From NCBI GenBank assembly GCA_963971405.1, contig OZ020492.1:18444204-18508203 (forward strand): 64,000 nucleotides of DNA. Direction: 5' to 3'. A model generated the notes under the pieces. It did no database searches. It had not been told where the DNA came from and was given only the letters and a program-made list of their open reading frames with translations. Positions within the stretch are counted from its first letter, which is position 1. Each line of letters begins with the position of its first letter. Shown one piece after another: positions 12,801 to 20,783 of the stretch. The translations under genes and the position numbers were made by a program. The DNA is from Psococerastis gibbosa. Taxonomy: Eukaryota; Arthropoda; Insecta; Psocodea; Psocidae.

Positions 12801-15800
12801 AGAAATCCTGGGGGGGGGGGCTACGGGTGAACCTGGGGCTTAGCCCCCCCCCCCCAGGACCCCCTATTTACGCCAATGCTTTTATCACTTCAGAGAGCCT
12901 ACCCATCAGTAGTCTAAAAGACATGTAACTAGCGCTCTGATTGGCTAATTATGACGCACAATCGGTGACAACAGTTAATAGGTACACTGGTACACACGTG
13001 TATTACCTTTAGACCCAGCTGTCCAGAGTGAAATTGAGGACAATTGTCAGCACAAAAGACTACCATGGTATACGAAAATAATTGAATTTAGTCCCCTCCT
13101 ATTGAATGTTGGAGGCGCCACTCAAGTCTTTATAGGTACACAACAAATACAAGGGAACTAGCCAATTAGTTCTATAGGAAAGACAAGTGGAACATCAATC
13201 AGCTTATTATAAAGCTCAATCTCTGTGTTATTCCTGCCCCCTTATTCCACTCTATCGGTACTTCCTTTGAACAAATTTGGGGCAATCCCGGCAATCATTT
13301 CCTTTTTCCTTGTTATACACTTCAGTCGGTTTGGTGAATATATTACATGCAGTGAGATAATAGGGATGAAGAGTTGAGAGGGTTGTGGTGAGAGCTGTTA
13401 TGTTAATATCGAAATTTTTTTTTTGATTTGTATCGCTTTACCCGCCTTCAGCAAATCTAACGACATCCAATTACTCTATTTCGAAACAGAGTACAGATAG
13501 GATGGATTCGATACGAGAACAGAATTCGATCAAAAGACTATATTTTACTCTAAATCACAATCGATACCATTTGAGTCATAACTTAAGCTGTTTGTGAAAC
13601 AAGGTTAGATTAAATCTTTAGCAGACTCTGTACTTGTCGGGCTTGTGGTCCAGTGGTTAATTCGACGCCCCAGATAGGCCTAGATCGTGGTTTCGATAGG
13701 CTATAGTGAACTAACTGCTTGTGTTCGTTAAGTATTGATGTTAAAGAAAAGTTGCAAATTTTTGTTTTAATTTTCAGGTTCACTTGGCGGCGGTGGTGGC
13801 TATCAACCAGGTAATTTTCGAATATATCATAATATATATACATAATATATATTATAAAATAATATAATTATTATGCAAATTATTTCATTGAAACCGTCTG
13901 ATTGCCCTTATTCGAGAGTTGAAGCATATGCTTAATATAGGCGGCTGAAGTCTACAAAGAGTAGTATGCCTACTGCCATATCCGTGGCCCTTTATTACGC
14001 GTTATAACAATGTTAAAATGGTTACTCACTAATAGACTCGTTCCCTTACTTTGAAACACTGAGATAACACTTGTTGCATTGTCAATGGTAAGCATGCCTG
14101 AGTGTGTCCTATGGAACTAGTAGACGGTGTGGGTTGACAGTTTGTCAACGGCTAGAAATTCATGCAGCAGTAATTCCTGAAACTCCAAAAACCGATAGGG
14201 TCGAAGGCAGGGCAAGGTTAAAGTAATCCCACGTCCATAAATACCCTTCTATAATTTGATTTGTAATGGCGTGGAGTATTCCATCATCGCTTGAAAAGTA
14301 TCTGATAGGAATATTGCACAGCATCGCCTTGATATGATCAGAATATGGTATTCCTTTATATTGGTTTTGTTTTTTTCAGCCTACGGAGGTGGTCTAGGAG
14401 GTGGAAACTTCGGAGGTGGTCAAGGAGGTGGAAACTTCGGAGGTGGTCAAGGAGGTGGAAACTACGGAGGTGGCCTGGGAGGTGGCAATTATGGAGGTGC
14501 TGGCCTGAGTGGCAACTACGGCAATGGTGGTTTAGGTGGTGGCTACGGAAATGGTGGTTTGGGAGGCGGCTACGGCAGTGGGTCCCAGTTAGGATCTGGA
14601 TGTGCTGGAGGCTGCGGAGGCGTCGTCCCGTCAGGTGGCTACGGGGGAGGAGCTCAAGGAGTAGCACCAGGTGCGTTGATAATGAAATGGAAAGAAGCCC
14701 CTTTTTTTAATCAATGACGTAAAACATAAGCTAGTCATTGTTGTTATTAAATGAAACCACGGGTGGTCCTTCCTACCCCCCCCCCCCTTCTTAATTTGTG
14801 ACCGAGCGCTAGATAGAAGGAGATTTTTTTTTGTAAAATATATCAACTGAGAATAAACAAGTTAATTCCTTTAACTCCCCCCCCCAAATACGTACAGGTA
14901 CCGCCAAGGCCGTATTTATGGGGGGATACAGGGGTCCGGAACCTCCCCCCTCGTCGTGAAAAATTCCATCATCCACAAAGCATATTCGTATACTTTCATT
15001 CTTTGAGAGTCCCTTCAAAAGTTAGTTTTTAAATTAATAAAAAATAAATTTGTTCTGTTCTTTCTATATTCCTACATGTTGTATTTACCAAAATTCAGTT
15101 TTGCTTTCTTAAGCTCGGTATACACTACTATGGTAGCTTCGGGTCTTAGGCTAGCAGAGGGGGTAGCTGCCCCCCCCAAAAAAAATTAGTAAGTCTGCTG
15201 TAAGTAAATTAATTACGTTATAATTTAATCAATACTAAAATAAATGAGTTTATTCAATTTCGACCTACCACCACCCTTTCCAAAAAAATGGCTGGATCCG
15301 TCCCTGGATAAGAGATGACCCCAGGACAAATTATCTCCATAAGGTTAATATGGGGATGCGCCGTGTCAATAATACGGAGGTGGACCAGCGCCATTTCTGA
15401 TTTCATAAAAATGAAAATTTTCCTTTGTTGTAGCTAGAAAACAATGAGAATACCATTAATTTATATCTGTCTGGTGTTCCATTTCCCATACGCTTTTACG
15501 TTATTATGTGTTCTATTAGTACGATTTAGTATTAGTATTTAGTATTTGATTAAGTACCATTTGGTAACGGTTTTTAATTTTTTAAAACAATACCCCCCTA
15601 TTTGTTAAATCAACAGATTTTTACCCTTTTTGTATCCGATGACTTGGTTGTCATCAGCCTACATAAATTAGGTTATACCTTACGTACATAAATATTTAGT
15701 TAAAAATATTTTTCTTGAATGTAGCTGCCACAAAATTTCTACCCTTTAGGAATTAAAAGTATCACAGTTTTTGTCACAGTATGTATTTTTATTTTTTTTG

Positions 15801-18003
15801 TACTTCTTTAGTCCTTTATTTTTATCGCTTTTATACATTATACCGGTATGTTTCAGGCGGAGCGTATGGTGGAGGGCCTGGAGCTGGACTTGGAGGCGGT
15901 TCAAACTCATTTTCTAATTCTAACGCAGGTCAGTAATATTTTATATGAAGGCACGAAGCACAAGAGCATGTGACATGTGCTTAGCAACAGCGCCGTATCC
16001 AGAATTTTTTTCAGAGGCCAGGTAACCTCATTATATGTAAACTCCATTCTATCTAGTGCAAATCTATGCTGCAAATATTTGGGGGGGGGGGGGGGGGTCC
16101 GGACATATCCCTGAGACTGTGGTGAAATGGGTTACAAAAAGTTCTTCTGATAAGATATCTCTGTCATCCTCACAAAAGTCATGAAACAATTCAGAGCCAT
16201 TTTACCATGATGTTTTTTGAAGAAGCTGCCTGTATGAATGAATTGATGAATGAATAATGAATGAATGAATGGTTTATAGGCTTGACCCAATATCTCCTAC
16301 GTCTTCTCTTCTTGCCATTAATAACCCAAGCTGCTGCTACTACAAGCAAGCTCCCTCCTATAATGTTTACATCCTGCACAGAAATTTGGCGGGAGAAATG
16401 GTTGCTAAGCAAATGTTTATATTTTGCTAAGTTTGGCCGCTGGGCCGATGTTGCGGACACAATATAATATAATATATATATATATATAATATGAATCACA
16501 GTTGTCAAGACAAACCAAAACGATCACATTTACAAAAATACAAAGTCAAATGTAAAGTCACCCGATCACCCGACCCAATGTATCCTAACGCATGTCGGCG
16601 ACTTTTGTATCCCGACAATTATTGCTGTTGTCAACTTTCGGTGTCATTCCGGCTAAGTTATAATTAAATGACCTGCCGACATTACTTTATATAATCAACC
16701 TCGCCTTCTTCTTCGAATGCCTCCTCTATCGAAGATTGGCGATCATCATGGCAATCTTAGATACGTAGATACCGTGCTTCAGATTCCCCAAAAAGCAGTC
16801 AAGTAGGTAGAGTATATACTTAGTCATGATGACTGTACTAGGGAATAGTAAGGCAGTGGTTTCCCGTTGCCTTCTGCATCCTTAAGCCGTTGACTCTTCA
16901 TTGAGTTCCTCCACCTTCGGGACCCAACCGCAGGACAAAAGATATATATAAGAATATTTAGTGGCCGCATTATTCGCCCCGTCACATAGTCACCCTCGGG
17001 CTACTGTGGCTTTTTCTAGACAAGCCTGCACGATCAAACTTATTATCAATCAATCAATCAATCAAAATTTATTTCCAAAATAAATTTTTTTACAGTTTTT
17101 TGTCACTTCCCTATGGGCTAGGCCCGTTTTAGGGTGGAAATTTTACAATATTCTAAAATACTAGTATATACAATGAATGCATGCAGTTAAAATACAAATT
17201 TTGTGTCAAGTTTAAAAATATAGTGAATATGTATGTAAGTATAGTGGTGTGGATATGTGTGTGTTGGTGGTATATGGAAGATTATTATTATTTATTTATT
17301 TGTAATTATTATTATTTTTTATTATGTAATTTCGAGATCAATAAGCCATTTTTTGATATTTTTTTATATTTATATTATGCCACTGTTAGGTCGGAGACTA
17401 CTTATATATTCGCAGCTAGCAACCATACCTGGTGGCCTTTTCGCTATCTGTCCATTGCGAAACGGCCAGTAGCCTGTAGCTCAACTTTAGCATAATATAT
17501 TATGTAATAGCCAACGGCCTTACCATGTTGATTTCGTGAGAGCCGAACATGTTTCAAACTGCGGCAAACTTGGTAGTGTGCACAACGTTGGCAGGGGAAC
17601 ATGGTGGGACATGATAACGCGCTGAGACGTTACCAATCAGTCTACGTGCGTGTCGAGTCCTGGTCACCTCCGGTTTAATCGTGTGACTATACCACGTTTC
17701 CCAAGTGGTTCGGAATCTACTATAATCAGGAGATCCACCCTGTCAGTCAACTCCACTTTCCCCGAGGTGAAGGAGTCTGCCCCTAGGGTGCCTCAAGTTA
17801 ACAAACAGACTCACTCCCCCCGCCAGGCTGACAGGGTTCCTTAAAGAAGAAATGCTGAGAGCAGGCGTTGGAAACAACAACAGCATATAATTGTAAATTT
17901 TATAATTGCAGGTGCTGGCAGTGGAGGTGGGGGAGGCGGTTATGGCCGTAAGAAGAACAAAAGTGCTCCTGCAGTAAAGCCCGCCAAGACGATCGGCTAC
18001 TAG
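826..18003 (+). CDS. Glycine-rich structural (cuticle/silk-like) protein gene, 3' part, 11 exons
   Basis: Exons: 826-891, 1705-2073, 3025-3159, 6461-6559, 7851-7976, 9029-9148, 9797-9961, 13778-13810, 14380-14670, 15857-15928, 17912-18003. Every internal exon is bounded by AG...GT and is a multiple of three long. Each starts with the last two bases and ends with the first base of a codon, so all introns are phase 1 and join in frame into about 520 residues. The protein is dominated by Gly with Tyr, Ser, Asn and Pro (GGY, GGGYGG, GGLGGGNYGG). A Ser/Asn linker (GSLSNSNSNSGS type) recurs, and the protein ends in a short basic tail (RKKNKSAPAVKPAK, then TIGY and stop). Such composition is typical of secreted insect cuticle, chorion or silk-like proteins. 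No conserved domain (R&R chitin-binding, resilin) is visible, so the exact role is unknown. The start codon and signal peptide must lie upstream of the window. Confidence 0.85.
1185..1410 (+). repeat. Repeat R2
   Basis: Dispersed repeat of about 230 bases: CTGTTTCATTGCGTCAATGG, TGTAGGTTGACCAG, TACGGAAACATTACAAATAA, CCTGGGTCCATAAAAGT. Other copies are at 21717-21965, 39690-39870, 48080-48330, 55370-55570 (minus) and 58330-58465, with a sister subfamily at 14035-14250 and 33535-33755. Confidence 0.65.
1705..2073 (+). CDS. Gly-rich gene exon, largest visible
   Basis: The acceptor is TTCTTTCAG and the donor is GTAGCT; the length is 369 bases (123 codons). The first third is Pro/Ala/Gly (IPPPGYNAAPPSPGYAQP), followed by repeated GGGYGG blocks separated by Ala-Pro-Val-Ile segments (APVISSGPSYGGG, APSVIAPSGGGYGG). 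It ends in SYGG. The GC content is far above that of the flanking introns. Confidence 0.85.
2362..2490 (+). mobile_element. SINE-A, degenerate
   Basis: The B box GGTTCGAGTCC and tail TAGTTGAGTGTAAGAGAGG are recognisable; the core is decayed. Confidence 0.6.
3025..3159 (+). CDS. Gly-rich gene exon with Ser/Asn linker
   Basis: The acceptor is CCCTATAG and the donor is GTAAGT; it has 45 codons. The order is GGLGHSGGKPGGGSIGGGYGG, then NSGSLSNSNSNAGSAGLG, then GSGGYGG. This Gly block / SLSNSNSN / GGYGG order recurs in the next two exons. Confidence 0.85.
3445..4310 (+). repeat. Repeat R4 with internal TCTG microsatellite
   Basis: An element of about 860 bases beginning TTGCTTTCCAATTTATACGT and ending TTCGAGTAAACTCGGACC then GGTTCTT. 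It contains a (TCTG)n tract at about 3564-3625. Sister copies are at 35375-36258 and 42138-42870 (5'-truncated). Decayed or partial ones are at 1460-1570, 23805-24130 (minus), 27780-28795 (minus), 44795-45345 and 61215-61300. The GAGTAAACTC hairpin near the end is constant. Confidence 0.7.
4605..4778 (+). repeat. Left inverted pseudo-LTR of the Penelope-like element
   Basis: Exact reverse complement of 5491-5664 by eye. It contains the CTTTCGGCAAGAACTGCC block that also marks a degenerate solo copy at 7655-7830. I looked for a hammerhead-ribozyme core (CTGATGA...GAAA), known from some Penelope pseudo-LTRs, and did not see one. Confidence 0.85.
4916..5455 (+). CDS. GIY-YIG endonuclease domain of the Penelope-like element (partial)
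   Basis: The reading frame contains TPAPYNRNNLANKLMNCKTK, then GVYRLNCNDCNAIYIGQTGR, then SFKTRVREHIAG, FAKHLNSENHTF and EIKRALHKREKLTND. The GVY...YIGQTGR...R..EH pattern is the GIY-YIG nuclease, and the NC-x2-C before it is the Penelope-type zinc motif. It ends SRLGIGNQPRPSHP with a stop at about 5453-5455. The reverse transcriptase that normally precedes it is absent, so the element cannot move alone. Confidence 0.85.
   Translation, partial: NLISSTTDKTPAPYNRNNLANKLMNCKTKPEKEKGNGVYRLNCNDCNAIYIGQTGRSFKTRVREHIAGIGDTNTNSTFAKHLNSENHTFDPNNWTALHKMKKSYTLNFFENVEIKRALHKREKLTNDITFTQSSPLIDLASRLGIGNQPRPSHPLLSPLPVLYKPRFPLSSHICIFSSS
5491..5664 (-). repeat. Right inverted pseudo-LTR of the Penelope-like element
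   Basis: Mirror of 4605-4778, starting TAGTGGGTTTCCCTCTGTAG and ending GTTATTTTTTGTTTA, followed by the one-sided extension to 5709. Confidence 0.85.
6461..6559 (+). CDS. Gly-rich gene exon with Ser/Asn linker
   Basis: The acceptor is TAATTTTTAG and the donor is GTACAG; it has 33 codons. It reads GGLGPSAGPVGGGYGNSG, then SLSNSNSGSGTGGYGG. It is a close paralogue of the 3025-3159 exon in block order, consistent with exon duplication. Confidence 0.85.
6838..7310 (-). pseudogene. Non-LTR retrotransposon (LINE) RNase H end
   Basis: Minus strand: LQWVPNHVGIHGNENADAKA, then KEGAEMDRPNVPPTLNRVKS, and later CPLCHGGRMDEDHLRDC before a stop. WVPxHVGIxGNExAD is the RNase H active-site block of I/Jockey/R1-related LINEs, and the CPLC...H...C finger closes such ORF2 proteins. 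Only the C-terminus remains, in a Gly-rich gene intron. Confidence 0.75.
7655..7830 (-). mobile_element. Degenerate solo pseudo-LTR of a Penelope-like element
   Basis: Has TGGCAGTTCTTGCCGAAAAC, AATGGGTTTCTT, ACGATTATTTGGGTTTTA and TAACAAGTTT in the same order as 5510-5640, with many substitutions. It lies just upstream of the 7851 exon and supplies part of that intron's 3' end. Confidence 0.65.
7851..7976 (+). CDS. Gly-rich gene exon with Ser/Asn linker
   Basis: The acceptor is TGTTTTTTAG and the donor is GTAAGA; it has 42 codons. It reads GGVQGGLPGGPLVGAPTGIG, then YPSNAGSLSSSSSNSGSG, then SYGGG. It has the same module order as the two preceding exons. Confidence 0.85.
7981..8060 (-). repeat. 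LINE-like 3' tail (repeat R5)
   Basis: An A/G-rich tract followed by GTCTTTATTTTCCACATGGG, GGGCCTTTCGGCC and TCTCTTACAATTAA. In reverse this is a LINE-like 3' end with a simple-repeat tail. Similar tails are at 26216-26300, 54781-54860 and 57914-57990. Confidence 0.5.
8640..8900 (-). pseudogene. LINE ORF2 C-terminal fragment
   Basis: Minus strand: GRPQDFLQYHLHKIEVVNSP, then MFPLCSLGEGTTDHIAQHPV, then LHETNHKVEHF. It parallels the H-xYLQAHLHRIGL...CPLC ending of the fragment at 6838 but is a different family and has lost one Cys (FPLC). Confidence 0.6.
9029..9148 (+). CDS. Gly-rich gene exon
   Basis: The acceptor is CATTTCAG and the donor is GTGAGT; it has 40 codons. It begins with the Ser/Asn motif (GAGSLSNSQSSSGSFGGG) and continues NQGFPSPYTNTGFAGGPGQG. 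The linker is therefore at the start of this exon instead of its middle. Confidence 0.8.
9797..9961 (+). CDS. Gly-rich gene exon with Lys patch and Ser run
   Basis: The acceptor is GATTCTAG and the donor is GTAAGT; it has 55 codons. It starts GFGGGKGKGKNKGGN, a basic patch unusual for this gene, then a run of nine Gly, then NSFSYSSSSSSSSSG. The Ser run is coded by AGC/AGT mixtures rather than a pure microsatellite. Confidence 0.85.
10016..10210 (+). pseudogene. LINE ORF2 C-terminal finger fragment
   Basis: Plus strand: LATRRGCRRCGLEEETAGHL, then FCKGSALWRGRFECQGA. The pattern C-x2-C-x8-H-x2-C is the zinc finger at the end of LINE ORF2. It starts just 3' of the 9797 exon. Confidence 0.5.
10705..11085 (+). 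repeat. Repeat R1, second copy
   Basis: Follows 330-700 closely (CTTCGATCAGTAACTTCTTT, CATCCTCATTCCTCAGTGTC, TAATCGGATACGTTCATTAA). The end TGTATGCGATTTAACATTTT is followed by ACAATACAATAC. Shorter pieces of its 3' half occur at 9560-9715, 11400-11565, 28265-28435, 33200-33370, 46240-46385, 53455-53550 and 55745-55850. The spread of 5'-truncated pieces suggests a SINE- or LINE-like element. Confidence 0.65.
11400..11565 (-). repeat. Repeat R1, 3'-half fragment
   Basis: Opposite orientation to 10705: CATACAAACAACTCAATGAA, GTATCCGATTGACC, GAGTACGACACGTCTCCGAT, GTTACCACCTGGCAATCG. The left end follows a T-run. A shorter fragment of the same family precedes it at 11318-11350. Confidence 0.6.
11790..11910 (+). 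mobile_element. SINE-A, 5'-truncated
   Basis: Only core and tail (TGGCCATGCTTCGGAGGGCA through CTAGGTTGGCTTAGTAATAG) are present; the tRNA-like head is missing. Confidence 0.75.
12112..12355 (+). repeat. Tandem repeat, 108-base unit
   Basis: Two complete units plus a partial third, each starting GGGGCCCGGGGGTCTCCCCC and containing ATTAGTGAGGTTTTACGCA. Related non-tandem fragments with the same GGGGGTCTCCCCC-like signature are at about 12600, 24845, 29970 and 31985. Confidence 0.75.
13778..13810 (+). CDS. Gly-rich gene micro-exon
   Basis: Only 33 bases (11 codons) long: GSLGGGGGYQP between TAATTTTCAG and GTAATT. It has the same phase 1-1 as the other exons. It follows the longest intron of this gene (9962-13777), which is full of repeats. 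Confidence 0.7.
14035..14250 (+). repeat. Repeat R2 sister subfamily
   Basis: Counterpart of 33535-33755 within the intron before the 14380 exon. Confidence 0.6.
14380..14670 (+). CDS. Gly-rich gene exon, tandem GGGNYGG repeats
   Basis: The acceptor is TTTTTTTCAG and the donor is GTGCGT; it has 97 codons. It contains tandem near-identical units of the type GGGNFGGGQG (two copies, then GGGNYGGGLG variants), shifting to GNGGLGGGYG units. It ends with a Cys-containing segment (GSGCAGGCGGVVPSGGYG). The two cysteines are among the very few in the visible protein and could allow cross-linking (inference). Confidence 0.85.
15857..15928 (+). CDS. Gly-rich gene exon
   Basis: The acceptor is TATGTTTCAG and the donor is GTCAGT; it has 24 codons. 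It reads GGAYGGGPGAGLGGGSNSFS then NSNAG, again closing with the Ser/Asn motif. Confidence 0.8.
16231..16275. repeat. (ATGA)n microsatellite
   Basis: AATGAATGAATG runs beside the Harbinger transposase remnant. Similar runs are at 30297-30322 and, as (ATTC)n, at 44163-44193. Confidence 0.75.
16240..16430 (-). pseudogene. Harbinger-type transposase remnant
   Basis: Minus strand reads ISVQDVNIIGGSLLVVAAAW, then VINGKKRRRRRYWVKPIN, where it runs into an (ATGA) simple repeat. The hydrophobic stretch followed by KKRRRRRYWVxPIN is the well-known start of PIF/Harbinger nuclease proteins (RRRRRxWVRPxN). The rest of the nuclease is missing. It lies in the last intron of the Gly-rich gene. Confidence 0.6.
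17045..17190 (-). repeat. Repeat R6 with (AATC)n
   Basis: ATCAATCAATCAATCAAAAT, then TTATTTCCAAAATAAA and GTCACTTCCCTATGGGCTAG. The same block is at 48007-48085 and a relative at 37225-37300. Probably a LINE 3' end read in reverse. Confidence 0.55.
17510..17885 (+). repeat. Repeat R3, fullest copy
   Basis: About 375 bases: GCCAACGGCCTTACCATGTT, GTTGGCAGGGGAACATGGTG, GTCTACGTGCGTGTCGAGTC, AAGTGGTTCGGAATC, GACTCACTCCCCCCGCCAGG. It ends just before the terminal exon of the Gly-rich gene. Other copies: 4475-4604 plus 5710-5960 (split by the Penelope insertion), 49930-50280, and a subtype at 34045-34225 (minus) and 49140-49325. Confidence 0.7.
17912..18003 (+). CDS. Gly-rich gene terminal exon
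   Basis: The acceptor is ATAATTGCAG. It reads GAGSGGGGGGYGRKKNKS, then APAVKPAKTIGY and TAG at 18001-18003. The basic C-terminal tail differs from the rest of the protein. A 3'-UTR and an AATAAA signal follow. Confidence 0.85.
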
Positions 18004-18180
18004 GTTTGACGACGTCAGAGAATTGAAAATACGACGAGTTACGATTGCCAGCAGGATGGCTGGTATCTGCCAAGCGAAGCCTCAATATAGGCTATACATG
18101 TGATACTTAACGGACTGCACACTTTATATTTAAATGTGACAATGACTTTAAATTATATTTAAAAATAAATACGTGACAAA
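18004..18180 (+). other. 3'-UTR of the Gly-rich gene with poly(A) signal
   Basis: Non-repetitive sequence follows the stop at 18001-18003. A canonical AATAAA lies at 18164-18169, with a T-rich stretch about 20 bases downstream. This is the natural end of the transcript. Confidence 0.65.
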
Positions 18181-18731
18181 TTATACTTTTTTTTCATTTA
18201 CGACTTAAATTTCTTTTAAAACTCCTGTGTAGGTCAAAATGACCTTGTCACATCTTTAATTTTACTTAGGGTGATTCCCACCAACTTCCTAAAAGATTCC
18301 TTCGGTAAACAAGCAGCTTGGTCCTATTGACAGTAAGCTCAATTTTACCTTAAGACAGAGAAGTTTTCTGCAAGTTAGGGGAGCTACGCCAAGACCCGGT
18401 TTCACACCACGCTTAGGAATGTGTTAGTGTGGAATAATAGTGCAACGCTATGCATTGGAATATAGGGGAGCCACCTTACTGTATAGCAATAAACACTATC
18501 TTCGATTCTGAATACTACACGTTTTCCTGTAAACATTAGAAGGGAGAGTGGTTTACCTTTAGGCCCCTTTCGTTGCATGGCTATGGCAGCTTTTTACAAT
18601 CACGGTCATTATAGACGGTTCTGAGCAGGCTTGAACATTATACGCATATTTATCCCACGTGTAGTATACTGCGGTTGAAAGGTCCTGCGTGCACCAATTG
18701 CTACACATACCATCTATTGATGCATTCCTTA

Positions 18732-18938
18732 GGCGGGGATTCCACCAACGTCAATAGTGATAGTAAATGTAGTTTTGACATGGTAGCAGACATTTTTAGT
18801 ATGTCTTTAATCCAACGTCAATAGTGATAGTAAATGTAGTTTTGACGTGGAAGCAGACATTAAAGACATAATAAAAATGTCTGCTACCACGTCAAAACTA
18901 CATTTGCTATCACTATTGACGTTGGTGGAACCCCCGCC
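18732..18938. mobile_element. Short Harbinger-type MITE, related subfamily
   Basis: Starts GGCGGGGATTCC and ends GGAACCCCCGCC, flanked by TTA (18729-18731 and 18939-18941). Inside, a unit containing CAATAGTGATAGTAAATGT occurs twice directly (about 18747 and 18813) and once inverted (18886-18925). It shares TGGTAGCAGACAT with the larger family. Confidence 0.75.
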
Positions 18939-19342
18939 TTATAGAGCCCCAAGATTTCAGGTAGTGGCGTAGCTAAGGAGGGGCCTATTTTTTTCAAAAA
19001 CCTTCCTCGGGGGAGACCCCCGGGCCCCCTTCGGCCTCCCGAACCCTCGGGTGCCTGGGCAAGGGAAATTAAGGAAATTAAAATCATGCCCCTAAGTAGA
19101 AGCTGCGTACGTCCTTCCTCTTTTTCTACAGCACCAAATGTAACACCGCCCCCTGCGAAAGTCTATCGTAAGTGGGCAAACTTTATGTATTGATGTAGCA
19201 TGAAAATAACTGGATCCCCCCCCCCAAAAAAAAAAAATCTGGCTATGCCGCTGATTTCAGGACATGACTCATTGGTACGTTTCGGGTGTCCCTGGGAAAG
19301 GATTAGCATGTTTATTTGGGTTCCATATAAAATAAATATATA

Positions 19343-19543
19343 AGGACTTTTTATTGTTTCTATTACTAAGCCAACCTAGCGGAGTTAGGACTATAAAGTC
19401 CTCTCTTACACTCAACTAGGATGACCCAGGACCGCCTGCTTTACATGCCCTCCGAAGCATGGCCAGAAAATGTAGCCAGTCTGGGACTCGAACCAACAAC
19501 CTTTCGGGTGAAAGTCAGAGTCCGTACCACTACGCTACATGTC
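19343..19543 (-). mobile_element. SINE-A (tRNA-derived), near full length
   Basis: Reverse orientation: TTACTAAGCCAACCTAGCGG ... GGGACTCGAACCAACAACC ... CGCTACATGTC. In the sense direction the head contains GACTTTCACCCGAAAGG, which resembles the anticodon arm of tRNA-Glu(UUC). Confidence 0.85.
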
Positions 19544-19959
19544 TATAGAGCTACACACTTTTATTAACCTTGTACCTATTAAGTTATTTCAATATTTATA
19601 ACCAATAGCTAAGAATGAGGTGATTTTTAGATTTTTAGGCTGCCAAGCTGTTCAAATAATTATTCAGTCCCAAAGCGTGGTCAATCTACAGGAAATGAAT
19701 CAATACATTGTCAGTATTATTGACAGTAAGATGCAGGCTATTAGTGCTTGAGCATGGGCAAGTCATTTTTACCTTACAAGAGATGAATCGAGCAGGTGTA
19801 GTTCTCTAAGAAATTTTACATCCAAATTTCCAAACTTTATGAGACGTCATATGTGACCCAATTATTGTTGTCAATGGAAAAGTCAATATTACTAAGTTTA
19901 TAGAACTATATGCAAATTTGAGGAGAATCAAACATCACAGGTGCCTACACAGAGTCATG

Positions 19960-20147
19960 TTATGTAGAGTAGTGGTACAGAATCCAACTTGCAAGCGAAA
20001 GGTTGTTGGTTCGAGTCCCACACTTGTTCATTTTCTGGCCATGCTTCGGAGGGCATGTAAAGCAGGCGGTCCCAGGTCTTCCTAGTTGAGTGTAAGAGAG
20101 GGCTTTATAGCCCTAACTCCGCTAGGTTGGCTTAGTTAAAAAAAAAA
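19960..20147 (+). mobile_element. SINE-A (tRNA-derived), near full length
   Basis: The head TGTAGAGTAGTGGTACAG acts as A box and GGTTGTTGGTTCGAGTCCC contains the perfect B box GGTTCGAGTCC. It is followed by a core ATGCTTCGGAGGGCATGTAA and a tail GCTTTATAGCCCTAACTCC. It ends in an A-rich stretch. Confidence 0.85.
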
Positions 20148-20399
20148 GTGGAAATAGGCTGCTTGGCAAATTTTGAAAACTTGTTTTAATGCTATTAGAT
20201 TTATTTTATACCCCTTAAAATCATCCCCCCCCTAAATGCCGTTAGTTAGTTGGGAGAAAACATTTGTCTCCGTCAATTTAAGTTCGATGGTTAAAAGGGG
20301 GGGGGGCATTGACTTCAGAATGTGATATCATTAGTGATGCCGGGGAGTAGGGGAACTACTAGCAGTATTATTGTTAAATGTGGAGTCATTTTCTTGTTA

Positions 20400-20783
20400 G
20401 GTGCCCATTCCATTGACCGGCTAGGGCTATTTCCAAAAACGGTGACGTGGTAGCAGTCATTGAAGACTTAGGTGGCGTTTCCACCGACCTCGCATTGCAG
20501 AATTGACGGAAATGTTTATTTTCCTCTATGCCATAGTTAAAATTGATCAATGATCATACAGTAAAATCACAAACAAACAAACTAAAATTAAAAAATGGCG
20601 TCATGGGATATGTTAAGTACAAACATTTTAATAGATTTCTATAAAAAGAAAAACAAACATTTCCGTCAATGTCATTTGCATTCTGCAATGCGAGATCAAT
20701 GGAAACGCAACCTAAGTCTTGAATGTCTGCTACCACGTCACTGTTTTTGGAAATAGCCCTAGCCGGTTAATGGAATGGGCGCC
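20400..20783. mobile_element. Harbinger-type palindromic MITE (copy 1)
   Basis: Long inverted-repeat element, start GGTGCCCATTCC and end GGAATGGGCGCC, flanked by TTA and ATA. Each arm carries the family block CGGTGACGTGGTAGCAG, CTTAGGTGGCG and CCTCGCATTGCAGAATG. The arms fold into a near-complete hairpin. No coding capacity. Confidence 0.8.

Noticed and set aside
14345-14710. Arg/Trp-rich and His/Leu-rich frames overlapping the Gly-rich exon
   Set aside because: Shadow frames of the GGX repeat exon; the Gly-rich frame is the one with matching splice phase.
17650-17844. Frame MSSPGHLRFNRVTIPRFPSG
   Set aside because: Lies wholly in repeat R3, and a related frame appears on the opposite strand in the copy at 34045; not a gene.
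19960-20060. Functional tRNA gene
   Set aside because: The A and B boxes belong to SINE-A; the acceptor stem and cloverleaf are not complete and the same head recurs with the SINE body.
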